Shown here one piece after another: positions 8,705 through 15,658 of a stretch of DNA of 64,000 nt (positions are counted from its first letter, which is position 1; the number at the start of each line of letters is the position of its first letter). Source of the stretch: Bosea sp. 124 (lineage in GTDB: Bacteria; Pseudomonadota; Alphaproteobacteria; Rhizobiales; Beijerinckiaceae); the NCBI RefSeq assembly GCF_003046175.1, contig NZ_PZZM01000001.1:1-64000 (forward strand). Reading direction: 5' to 3'. The notes under the pieces were generated by a model. It was not told the origin of the DNA, did not search any database, and was given only the letters and a program-made list of their open reading frames with translations. The translations under genes and the position numbers were made by a program.

Positions 8705-8742
8705 CCCCTCCCCCTCGTGGGGAGGGGTTGGGGGTGGGGGGC
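8705..8742 (+). repeat. GC-rich REP-like element, copy 1 of an inverted pair
   Basis: A core hairpin CCCCTCCCC-TCGT-GGGGAGGGG is followed by the tail GGGGGTGGGGGGC. The element at 8821-8858 is an inverted copy differing at a few bases, so the two form a BIME-like pair in the 232-bp gap between the two ATPase genes. No gene is visible in this gap. Confidence 0.7.
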
Positions 8743-8820
8743 GACCCGCCTGGTGAGCGGTCTTCGGATCGAACGCGCCGGCGGAGGAGTTTTGCTGTCC
8801 AGCGATTTACCCAGTCGCTC

Positions 8821-8858
8821 GCCCCCCACCCCTATCCCCTCCCCACCAGGGGGAGGGG
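8821..8858 (-). repeat. GC-rich REP-like element, copy 2 of an inverted pair
   Basis: Read on the minus strand, this is the same core and tail as 8705-8742, with GGTG in place of TCGT in the loop and ATA in place of TTG in the linker. It ends 34 bp before the ribosome-binding site of the LivF-like ATPase. Confidence 0.7.
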
Positions 8859-8907
8859 AAGAGCTTTGCCGATCTCGCGCAGTGCAGTCCGAAAGGAGGC
8901 TCACGCC

Positions 8908-9645
8908 ATGACCACACCCATCCTCGAACTCGATGGCGTGGTCGGCGGATACGGCGCCATGACCATCCTCAACGGCACCATGTTCAAGGTGCCACGCGCC
9001 GCCATCACCACCGTGATCGGCCCCAACGGCGCCGGCAAATCGACCGTGTTCAAGGCGATCTTCGGGCTGCTCAGGGTGCGCGAGGGCCAGATCCGGCTGG
9101 AGGGCACCGAGATCACCAACTGGAGCCAACGCAAGCTGCTGGAGGCCGGGATTTGCTACGTCCCGCAGGGGCGCAACATCTTCCCGGAACTGTCTGTGCG
9201 CCACAATATCGAGCTGGGCGCGGTCGCGGCGGGTTCGCATATCACGGACATGCCCAAACGCATCGAGGCGGCGCTCGACCGCTTCCCGGCGCTGCGGGCC
9301 AAGGCCGACGTGCAGGCCTCGACACTCTCGGGCGGGCAGCAGAAGCAGCTCGAGATCGTGCGTGGCCTGCTGCTCGATCCCAAGCTCGTGCTGATCGACG
9401 AGCCCTCGATCGGCCTGTCGCCGATGCTGGTGCAGGAAACCTTCGGCATCCTGATGGATCTGCGCGCCAAGGGCGTCACCATCCTGATGATCGAGCAGAA
9501 TGCGCGCTCGGCGCTCGAGATCTCGGATGAAGGCCTCGTGCTCGAACTCGGCCAGACGCGGATGCAGGGCCCGGCGGCCGAGATCCTCGCTGACCCGCGC
9601 GTCGCGCAGTTGTTTCTCGGCGGCGCACTGACGGAGGCGGCGTGA
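8908..9645 (+). CDS. Branched-chain-type ABC ATPase, LivF-like
   Basis: A 245-residue ATP-binding subunit, shorter than the LivG-like partner as is usual. Walker A is GPNGAGKST (about 34-42), the LivF hallmark ICYVPQGRNIFPELSVRHN follows, the signature is LSGGQQKQLEIVRGL, Walker B is LVLIDEPSIGLSP, and the switch histidine position is replaced by glutamine in MIEQNARSALE, normal for LivF proteins. An excellent GAAAGGAGG lies just upstream of the ATG at 8908, so it is translated independently after the repeat-containing gap. Inverted repeat pairs lie on both sides of the gene (8705-8858 and 9679-9809). Confidence 0.9.
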   Translation: MTTPILELDGVVGGYGAMTILNGTMFKVPRAAITTVIGPNGAGKSTVFKAIFGLLRVREGQIRLEGTEITNWSQRKLLEAGICYVPQGRNIFPELSVRHNIELGAVAAGSHITDMPKRIEAALDRFPALRAKADVQASTLSGGQQKQLEIVRGLLLDPKLVLIDEPSIGLSPMLVQETFGILMDLRAKGVTILMIEQNARSALEISDEGLVLELGQTRMQGPAAEILADPRVAQLFLGGALTEAA

Positions 9646-9678
9646 TGGGCCGCCTCCTCATGACGAGCCGCCACCCTA

Positions 9679-9722
9679 CTCCCTCCCCCCGCATGCGGCG
9701 GGGAGGGTCAGGGTGGGGGGCC
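9679..9722 (+). repeat. GC-rich REP-like element, second subfamily, copy 1
   Basis: CTCCCTCCCCCCGC begins a hairpin closed by GCGGGGAGGG, with the tail TCAGGGTGGGGGGCC. It is related to but distinct from the elements at 8705 and 8821: the loop is ATGCG and the arms are CTCCC rather than CCCCT. Its inverted partner is at 9767-9809. Confidence 0.65.
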
Positions 9723-9766
9723 GGAAAGCCGGAGCTCCGTCCTGAAGCGGCTTGCCGAGCGGCACT

Positions 9767-9809
9767 GCCCCCCACCGCAGCCCTCCCCACCGCAAGCGGG
9801 GGGAGGGAG
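9767..9809 (-). repeat. GC-rich REP-like element, second subfamily, copy 2
   Basis: This is the inverted partner of 9679-9722. Read on the minus strand it gives CTCCCTCCCCCCGC, a short loop, GGTGGGGAGGG and the tail GCGGTGGGGGGC. It ends 32 bp before the start of the Gfo/Idh/MocA gene. Confidence 0.65.
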
Positions 9810-9841
9810 TGGCGTCGCGGTTCCAGCGCGAGAAGGTCGGC

Positions 9842-10903
9842 ATGAGCCCCCGCCTCAACATCGCCCTCGTCGGCGCGGGGCTGATCGGTCGGGCGCATCT
9901 CGAACGCCTCGACGCTTCGCAGGATTGTGACTGCGCCGCGATCTGCGACCCCACGGATGGCGCCAGGGCGCTCGCCACAGAACGCGGCACACCATGGTTC
10001 GCCTCGATCGGCGAAATGCTGGCCGCGATGAAGCCCGATGGCGCGATCATCGCCACGCCCAACGCCATGCATGTGCCGGGCGCCATCGACTGTCTGAAAG
10101 CCGGCGTTCCCGTGCTGATCGAGAAGCCGCTGGCGGAGAGCGTGGCTGCGGCGCGGCAATTGGTCGAGGTTCAGGCGCGCACGGGTGTGCCCGTGCTCGG
10201 CGGCCATCACCGACGCCACAACCCGATCGTCAAGGCGGCGCGCAAGCTCGTGCAGGGAGGCAGGCTCGGGCGCCTGGTCGCGGTCAACGCGCTGTTCCTG
10301 ATCCGCAAACCGGACGACTATTTCGACGTCGCCTGGCGGCGCGAGCCCGGCGGCGGGCCGGTGCTGATCAACCTGATCCACGACATCGACAATCTGCGCT
10401 TCATCTGCGGCGAGATCGACAGCGTGCAGGCGATGACCTCGAACGCCGCGCGTGGCCTTGCAGTCGAGGACACCGCCGCGCTGATCTTCCGCTTCGCCAA
10501 TGGGGCACTCGGCACGGCAACCGTCTCGGACGCGACGCCCTCGCCCTGGAGCTGGGAGCTCTCCTCAGGCGAGAACAAGGCGTATCCGCAGCGCGAGGGG
10601 CATTGCTACTTGATCGCGGGGAGCGAAGGCTCGCTGTCGCTGCCCGGGCTCGAACGCTGGCACTATGAGGGCAGGCAAGGCTGGTGGGAACCGCTGCTGC
10701 GGGAGAGCCTCGCGGTCGAGCCGCTTGAGCCGCTGGCCGAGCAGATCCGGCATTTCTGCGCTGTGATCCGCGGCACAGAAGCGCCGATCACCGACGCCGC
10801 AGACGCCGCGCGCACACTTGCTGTCGTCGAGGCCGTCAGCGAGGCTGCGCGGCGTGGCGGCCTCGTCACCATCGCAGGACAGGCAAGGGCACAAGCTGCA
10901 TGA
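9842..10903 (+). CDS. Gfo/Idh/MocA-family oxidoreductase
   Basis: A 353-residue NAD(P)-dependent dehydrogenase of the glucose-fructose oxidoreductase/inositol dehydrogenase family. The Rossmann start is NIALVGAGLIGRAHLERL, the family catalytic motif is VPVLIEKPLAES (the EKP lysine, about residue 95), and the C-terminal domain carries GGGPVLINLIHDIDNLRFI with the conserved histidine. Family members oxidise polyols, sugars and cyclitols. The ATG at 9842 was chosen because the Rossmann strand begins seven residues later; the frame is open further upstream through the repeat. Its stop overlaps the next start as ATGA. In this cluster it may oxidise another cyclohexane carboxylate or cyclitol; that is a guess from context. 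Confidence 0.8.
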   Translation: MSPRLNIALVGAGLIGRAHLERLDASQDCDCAAICDPTDGARALATERGTPWFASIGEMLAAMKPDGAIIATPNAMHVPGAIDCLKAGVPVLIEKPLAESVAAARQLVEVQARTGVPVLGGHHRRHNPIVKAARKLVQGGRLGRLVAVNALFLIRKPDDYFDVAWRREPGGGPVLINLIHDIDNLRFICGEIDSVQAMTSNAARGLAVEDTAALIFRFANGALGTATVSDATPSPWSWELSSGENKAYPQREGHCYLIAGSEGSLSLPGLERWHYEGRQGWWEPLLRESLAVEPLEPLAEQIRHFCAVIRGTEAPITDAADAARTLAVVEAVSEAARRGGLVTIAGQARAQAA

Positions 10904-12777
10904 ACCCGACCTCGATCGCCACCGTCTCCCTCAGCGGAGACCTGCCCGAGAAGCTCCAGGCGATTGCCGCCGCCGGTTTCGATGCCGTCGAGGTTTTCGA
11001 GAATGATTTCCTGACCTTCGACGGCGGCCCGCGCGATGTCGGCCGCATGATCGCCGATCTTGGCATGACGATCTCGGCCTTCCAGCCCTTCCGCGATTTC
11101 GAGGGCATGCCGGAACCGCTGCGGGCGCGGACCTTCGCCCGGGCCGAGCGCAAATTCGCGATCATGAACGAACTCGGCGCCGAGCTGATGCTGATCTGCT
11201 CGAATGTCTCGCCGCAGGGGCTGGGCGGGATCGACCGCGCCGCGGCCGACCTTCACGAACTGGGCGATCTCGCTGCGCGCTACGGCGTGCGCGTCGGCTA
11301 CGAGGCGCTCGCCTGGGGCCGCCACGTCAACGATTACCGTGACGCCTGGGAAATCGTGCGCCGGGCCGACCATCCGCGCATCGGGCTGATCCTCGACTCC
11401 TTCCACACGCTGGCGCGCCAGTCGCCGCTGGGGCCGATCGCCTCGATTCCCGGCGACCGGATCTTCCTCGTCCAGCTCGCCGACGCGCCGAAGCTCGACA
11501 TGGACGTGCTGAGCTGGAGCCGGCATTTCCGCTGTTTTCCCGGTCAGGGTGATCTTGCCGTCGCCGATTTCGTCCGGGCCATCGCGCAGACCGGCTATTC
11601 CGGGCCGCTCTCGCACGAGATCTTCAACGACCAGTTCCGCGCCGGCTCGGCCCGGCGGCTGGCCACGGATGGCATGCGCTCGCTGATCGCGCTGGCCGAC
11701 CAGACCGCTCCGCATCTGCCGCCGCGCACCGGGCTCGTCGACGTCGAGTTCATCGAATTCGCGCTCGACGAGGATACGGCGGCTGAACTCGCCAGGCTCC
11801 TCTCCGCACTGGGCTTCCGCCAGACCGGCACGCATCGCAGCAAATCCGTGACGCGCTGGAGCCAGGGTGGCATCAACCTCGTGCTCAACACCGAGAAGGA
11901 CGGCTTCGCGCAGTCCCACGCGATCATGCATGGCCCCGGCGTCTGCGCGATCTGCCTGCGGGTCGAGGATGTCGAACAGACCGTGGCGCGCGCCCGGGAG
12001 CTGCGGATCGCGGCCTTCGAACAGCCCGTCGGGCCCGGCGAGATGCAGATTCCCGCGATCCGGGGCGTCGGCGGCTCGCTGATCTATTTCACGCAGCCGA
12101 AGGGTGACCTCGGCGATATCTGGGACACGGATTTCATTGCGGCGAAGGACGACGCCGCCAAGCGGCCAGCGTTGCTCGGCCATGTCGACCACATCTCGCA
12201 ATCGATGGACTATGACGAGATGCTGTCCTGGCTGTTGTTCTACACCTCGCTTTTCCAGCTCGACCGGATTCCGCAGCTCGCCATCGCCGATCCGGCGGGG
12301 CTCGTCGAAAGCCGGCCCATTGTCTCCCCGAACGGGGCGGTGCGCTTCATCCTGAACGGCTCGCAGGCGACGCGCACCCTGTCGTCGCGCTTCGTCTCCG
12401 AGCATTTCGGCTCGGGCGTGCAGCACATCGCCTTCGACGCCCCCGACATCTTCGCGGCCGTCACGGCGATGCGCGCGGCGGGGCTCTCCTTCCTCGACAT
12501 CCCCGAGAACTATTACGAGGACCTGGAGGCGCGGCACGGGCTCGAACCCGCTTTCATCGACGCCTTGCGCGAACACCACATCCTCTACGACCGCGACGGC
12601 GAGGCCGAGTTCCTGCAGGTCTACAGCCATGTCTTTGCACAGCGCTTCTTTTTCGAGATCGTCGAGCGACGCGGCGGCTATTCCGGATTCGGGGCGGTGA
12701 ATGCGCCGGTTCGGCTCGCGGCGCAGGCCCGGGAAGCACGTCCGGTGACGATGCCGCGACCGCTGCGGGAGCCTTAG
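10900..12777 (+). CDS. quiC: 3-dehydroshikimate dehydratase fused to HPPD-like domain (QuiC type)
   Basis: A 625-residue two-part protein. Residues 1-270 are a xylose-isomerase-like TIM barrel with metal and catalytic residues in the places expected for 3-dehydroshikimate dehydratases: Glu135 (GYEALAWG), Asp166 and His169 (LILDSFH), Gln192 (LVQLADAP) and Glu240 (LSHEIFND). Residues 280-600 are two VOC modules like 4-hydroxyphenylpyruvate dioxygenase, keeping the iron triad His431 (GHVDHIS), His509 (GVQHIAF) and Glu586 (FFFEIVERRG). This architecture is that of Pseudomonas putida QuiC1 and Corynebacterium QsuB, which convert 3-dehydroshikimate to protocatechuate. Coupled by ATGA to the preceding gene, it ends the cluster. 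The function of the second half is not established. Confidence 0.85.
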   Translation: MNPTSIATVSLSGDLPEKLQAIAAAGFDAVEVFENDFLTFDGGPRDVGRMIADLGMTISAFQPFRDFEGMPEPLRARTFARAERKFAIMNELGAELMLICSNVSPQGLGGIDRAAADLHELGDLAARYGVRVGYEALAWGRHVNDYRDAWEIVRRADHPRIGLILDSFHTLARQSPLGPIASIPGDRIFLVQLADAPKLDMDVLSWSRHFRCFPGQGDLAVADFVRAIAQTGYSGPLSHEIFNDQFRAGSARRLATDGMRSLIALADQTAPHLPPRTGLVDVEFIEFALDEDTAAELARLLSALGFRQTGTHRSKSVTRWSQGGINLVLNTEKDGFAQSHAIMHGPGVCAICLRVEDVEQTVARARELRIAAFEQPVGPGEMQIPAIRGVGGSLIYFTQPKGDLGDIWDTDFIAAKDDAAKRPALLGHVDHISQSMDYDEMLSWLLFYTSLFQLDRIPQLAIADPAGLVESRPIVSPNGAVRFILNGSQATRTLSSRFVSEHFGSGVQHIAFDAPDIFAAVTAMRAAGLSFLDIPENYYEDLEARHGLEPAFIDALREHHILYDRDGEAEFLQVYSHVFAQRFFFEIVERRGGYSGFGAVNAPVRLAAQAREARPVTMPRPLREP

Positions 12778-12800
12778 ATCGTCGCGTTGCCGGTGAAGAT

Positions 12801-12850
12801 TGTGTGTCTTAATTGACGGTCGGCCGCGTGATCGTGCATCAAGATACACA
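12801..12850. promoter_or_regulatory. Inverted repeat at the toxin-antitoxin promoter
   Basis: TGTGTGTCTT (12801-12810) and AAGATACACA (12841-12850) are inverted repeats matching at nine of ten positions. A TTGACG box (12813-12818) lies between them and the second arm ends on the first base of the toxin start codon. This layout fits autorepression by the antitoxin. No Shine-Dalgarno sequence precedes the toxin ATG. Confidence 0.45.
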
Positions 12851-13137
12851 TGATCTGGGTCATCGAGACCGCCGTTTTCGCCGATTGGCTACAAGGCCTG
12901 CGCGATGTGTCGGCACGTGCCCGGATCGTTGCGAGGGTCCGGCGCGCGCAAGGCGGCAACCTCGGCGATGTGAAGCACTTCGATGGCATCGGCGAGATGC
13001 GGATCGATCATGGCCTGGGATATCGGCTGCATTTTATCCAGCGCGGCGCCGAACTGATGATCCTGCTGTGCGGCGGCGACAAGCGCCGGCAGGCGGCGGA
13101 CATCGCCAGGGCAAGGCAGATGGCAAAGGAGCTTTAG
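12850..13137 (+). CDS. RelE/HigB-like toxin of a type II toxin-antitoxin pair
   Basis: A 95-residue basic protein of the 'addiction module killer protein' branch of the RelE/ParE superfamily, probably an mRNA-cutting ribosome-dependent toxin. Family traits are FADWLQGLRDVSARARIVAR at the start, the GNLGDVKHFDGIGEMRIDHG core, and the strand with LILLCGGDKRRQ-like MILLCGGDKRRQAADI at the end; these are the regions carrying the basic residues of the active cleft. It lies one base before the antitoxin gene, toxin first, the reverse of most TA operons but normal for the HigBA type. The neighbouring genes are metabolic, so this looks like a small accessory insertion. Confidence 0.85.
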   Translation: MIWVIETAVFADWLQGLRDVSARARIVARVRRAQGGNLGDVKHFDGIGEMRIDHGLGYRLHFIQRGAELMILLCGGDKRRQAADIARARQMAKEL

Positions 13138-13138
13138 G

Positions 13139-13423
13139 ATGCCTATCGAAACGCGGGAATTCGACGTCCGGAACTATCTGAAGACGCCCGAGGATCAAGC
13201 GGCCTATATCGAGGCTGCGCTGGAGGACGGCGATGCCTCCTTCATTGCGGCCGCGATCGGTGACATCGCGCGGGCACGGGGCGTGACGGCGTTCGCCGGA
13301 GAAACGGGGCTGAGCCGGGAAGCGATCTACAAGACGTTCAGGCCTGGGGGGAACCCGACGCTCGAGACGCTCACCAAAGCAACCAAGGCCCTGGGGTTGA
13401 GATTGGCGGTCGTGCCCTGCTGA
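13139..13423 (+). CDS. HTH antitoxin (HigA-like addiction module antidote)
   Basis: A 94-residue antitoxin of the 'addiction module antidote' family that pairs with RelE-like toxins. Its N-terminus, with EFDVRNYLKTPEDQAAYIEA, is typical of the branch, and residues 45-85 form a lambda-repressor-like helix-turn-helix (VTAFAGETGLSREAIYKTF, then GNPTLETLTKATKALGLRL). It should bind both the toxin and the operator at 12801-12850. It starts one base after the toxin stop codon, so the two are translated together. Both motif and gene order support the assignment. Confidence 0.85.
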   Translation: MPIETREFDVRNYLKTPEDQAAYIEAALEDGDASFIAAAIGDIARARGVTAFAGETGLSREAIYKTFRPGGNPTLETLTKATKALGLRLAVVPC

Positions 13424-13507
13424 GGTCCTGGAGCGCAGCCCTCGCAGCGCAAGCTCTCGACGAGGCGCGCCGAACCCTGACGACATCGGGATCGTCGCGA
13501 GGCGATG

Positions 13508-13539
13508 ATCTTCACCGTGTCATATCTTCACCGTGTCAT
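13508..13539. repeat. Perfect 16-bp tandem duplication
   Basis: ATCTTCACCGTGTCAT occurs twice in direct tandem, at 13508-13523 and 13524-13539, between the antitoxin gene and the cpdB-like gene. It may be a duplicated operator half or simply a slippage product. The rest of 13424-13591 shows no gene. Confidence 0.6.
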
Positions 13540-13591
13540 GGCGATGCTGCGGTGCTAGCCTGTGTGTGGCGCGGCAGATCAGGAGCAGGCC

Positions 13592-15547
13592 ATGGCACGC
13601 GAATGCCGTTTCAACCGCCGTGACACGCTGAAAGCCGCAGCCGCCCTTGCCGCCAGCGCCGCCCTGCCATCGGCGCTCGCAGCCCAGACGCCTGCCCGCA
13701 TGAAGCTGCGCGTGCTGGAAACCACCGACCTCCACGTCAACGTCGTCCCTTACGACTATTTCCGCGATGCGGCCGACGACACGGTCGGCCTGGCCAAGAC
13801 CGCGAGCCTGATCAAGGCGGCCCAGGCCGAGGCCAGGAACAGCCTGCTGTTCGACAATGGCGACTTCCTGCAGGGCTCTTCGCTGGGCGACTACATCGCC
13901 TACAAGAAGGGGCTCAAGCCCGGCGAGACCCATCCAATGATCGCCGCGATGAACGCGCTGCCCTATCTCTGCGGCACGCTCGGCAACCATGAGTTCAATT
14001 ACGGGCTCGATTTCCTCGACAACGGGCTGGCCAAGGCCGAATTCCCGCTGGTCTGCGCCAATGTCGAGCGGATCGGCGGTTATCCGCTGGTCGACCCCTG
14101 GCGGCTGTTCGAGCAGAGCTTCGAGGACGAGGCCGGGCAGCAGCATGTCCTCAAGATCGGTGTGATCGGCTTCGTTCCGCCGCAGATCATGCAGTGGGAC
14201 AAGGTCAATCTCGACGGCAGGGTCGTCGCCAGCGACATCGTCAACGCCGCGCACAAGCATCTGCCCGAACTGCTGAAGGCCGGTCCCGACCTCGTCATCG
14301 CGCTCTGCCATTCCGGCATCGCCGGCGGCGAGCGGAAGGGCATGGAGGAGAACGCGGCGCTGCATCTCGCCGCGCTCGACGGCATCGACGTGATCCTGAC
14401 CGGCCACCAGCATCTCGTCTTCCCCGGCGGAAAGGCCTTCGACAGCATTGCCGGCGTCGACAACGTCAAGGGCACGCTGCACGGCAAGCCGGCCTGCCAG
14501 CCCGGCTTCTGGGGCTCGCATCTCGGCATCGTCGATCTCGATCTGGAGAAGCGCGGCGAGCGCTGGCAGATCGCCGGATTCAAGGTCGAGCCGAAGCCGA
14601 TCTACGAGCGGACGCCGGACCGCAAAATCGTCGCGAAGGCGGCCGCCGAACCTGCCGTGCTCGCCAGCGTCAAGGCCGACCACGAGGCGACGCTGGTCTA
14701 TATGCGCGAACCGGTCGGCACGACCGCCTCACCGATCAACAGCTTCTTCGCGCTGGTCGCCGACGACCCTTCGGTGCAGATCGTGGCCGAGGCGCAGATC
14801 GCCTATGCGAAGGGGCTGATGGCGCAGTCGCCCTGGAAGGACCTGCCGTTGCTCTCGGCCGCTGCGCCGTTCAAATCGGGCGGCCGGGCGGGACCGGCCT
14901 TCTTCACCGATATCCCGGCCGGGCCGATCACGATCCGGAACGTCGCCGACATCTATCTCTACCCGAACACGGTGCAGGTCGTGAAGGTCACCGGCGCGCA
15001 AGTCGCCGAATGGCTCGAACGCTCGGCTGGCATCTTCAACCGCATCGACCCGACGAAGATCGCCGAGCAGCCGCTGATCGATCCGGGCTTCCCGGCCTTC
15101 AATTTCGACGTGATCGACGGCGTGACCTACAAAATCGACGTCACGCAGCCGTCGCGCTACGACGGCAACGGCAAGCTCGTCGCGCCCGAGGCGCATCGCA
15201 TCGTCGATCTCGCCTTCGCGGGCAAGCCGATCGACAAGGCGGCCGAGTTCATCGTCGTCACCAACAACTACCGAGCCTCGGGCGGCGGCAACTTCCCGGG
15301 GACGAAGACGACCGTGGTGCTGGAGGCGCCCGACCTGAACCGCGACGTCGTCGTGCGCTATATCCTCGACAAGAAGACGATCGAGCCGAAGGCCGACGAC
15401 AACTGGGCCCTGGCGCCGTTGCCGCCGGGTGTCGAGGTCACCTTCGTCACCTCACCCGCCGCGGCTGGCAAGTTGCCCGAAGGGCTGAAAGCGCAGCCTG
15501 CGGGCGATGCGGGCGACGGCTTCGCGAAATACCGGCTGCAAGGCTGA
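13592..15547 (+). CDS. cpdB: Periplasmic 2',3'-cyclic-nucleotide phosphodiesterase / 3'-nucleotidase
   Basis: A 651-residue secreted bifunctional nucleotidase, the usual length for CpdB. The N-terminus is a signal with a twin-arginine motif (NRRDTLKAAAALAASAALPS). The calcineurin-like phosphoesterase domain follows: LRVLETTDLHVN, LLFDNGDFLQGS, CGTLGNHEFNYGLDF, VIALCHSG and LTGHQHLVFPG supply the two-metal site. The C-terminal 5'-nucleotidase domain carries IYLYPNTVQVVKVTG and NNYRASGGGNFPG, the substrate-binding part. It scavenges phosphate and nucleosides from extracellular nucleotides. The ATG at 13592 has AGGAG six bases upstream; an earlier in-frame ATG at 13562 lacks one. Confidence 0.9.
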   Translation: MARECRFNRRDTLKAAAALAASAALPSALAAQTPARMKLRVLETTDLHVNVVPYDYFRDAADDTVGLAKTASLIKAAQAEARNSLLFDNGDFLQGSSLGDYIAYKKGLKPGETHPMIAAMNALPYLCGTLGNHEFNYGLDFLDNGLAKAEFPLVCANVERIGGYPLVDPWRLFEQSFEDEAGQQHVLKIGVIGFVPPQIMQWDKVNLDGRVVASDIVNAAHKHLPELLKAGPDLVIALCHSGIAGGERKGMEENAALHLAALDGIDVILTGHQHLVFPGGKAFDSIAGVDNVKGTLHGKPACQPGFWGSHLGIVDLDLEKRGERWQIAGFKVEPKPIYERTPDRKIVAKAAAEPAVLASVKADHEATLVYMREPVGTTASPINSFFALVADDPSVQIVAEAQIAYAKGLMAQSPWKDLPLLSAAAPFKSGGRAGPAFFTDIPAGPITIRNVADIYLYPNTVQVVKVTGAQVAEWLERSAGIFNRIDPTKIAEQPLIDPGFPAFNFDVIDGVTYKIDVTQPSRYDGNGKLVAPEAHRIVDLAFAGKPIDKAAEFIVVTNNYRASGGGNFPGTKTTVVLEAPDLNRDVVVRYILDKKTIEPKADDNWALAPLPPGVEVTFVTSPAAAGKLPEGLKAQPAGDAGDGFAKYRLQG

Positions 15548-15622
15548 CGAAGCCGGGCGCGAGCTCTTGCCACCGGAATGCATGGACAAAATTTAACTTT
15601 GCGTCGCTTTCGCTCTGATATA

Positions 15623-15641
15623 GATTAGAATTATTCTAATC
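15623..15641. promoter_or_regulatory. Irr-like iron control element
   Basis: GATTAGAAT-T-ATTCTAATC is a perfect 9-bp inverted repeat around one base. It contains TTAGAA-N3-TTCTAA, which matches the ICE motif recognised by the iron response regulator Irr in Rhizobiales. A TATAGA -10-like box (15619-15624) overlaps its left edge, and it lies 17 bp before the cytochrome b561 start, so binding would block transcription. Binding by Irr is inferred from the motif alone. Confidence 0.6.
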
Positions 15642-15658
15642 AATGATCGGCCTGCTCC

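Noticed and set aside
4764..9645. Ordinary branched-chain amino acid transporter
   Set aside because: Family-level match only; the flanking enzymes make an aromatic precursor more likely, though this is not proven.
10900..12777. Plain 4-hydroxyphenylpyruvate dioxygenase
   Set aside because: The N-terminal 270 residues are a TIM barrel with dehydroshikimate dehydratase residues and the context is shikimate-related.
10663..12849. A 728-codon open frame on the minus strand opposite the QuiC gene
   Set aside because: It is the mirror of a real gene in GC-rich DNA: composition is Arg/Asp/Gly/Leu-heavy, no domain is visible, and the plus-strand product has full motifs.
12850..13423. Genomic island or prophage around the toxin-antitoxin pair
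   Set aside because: No integrase, tRNA attachment site or phage gene is near; the flanks are chromosomal metabolic genes.
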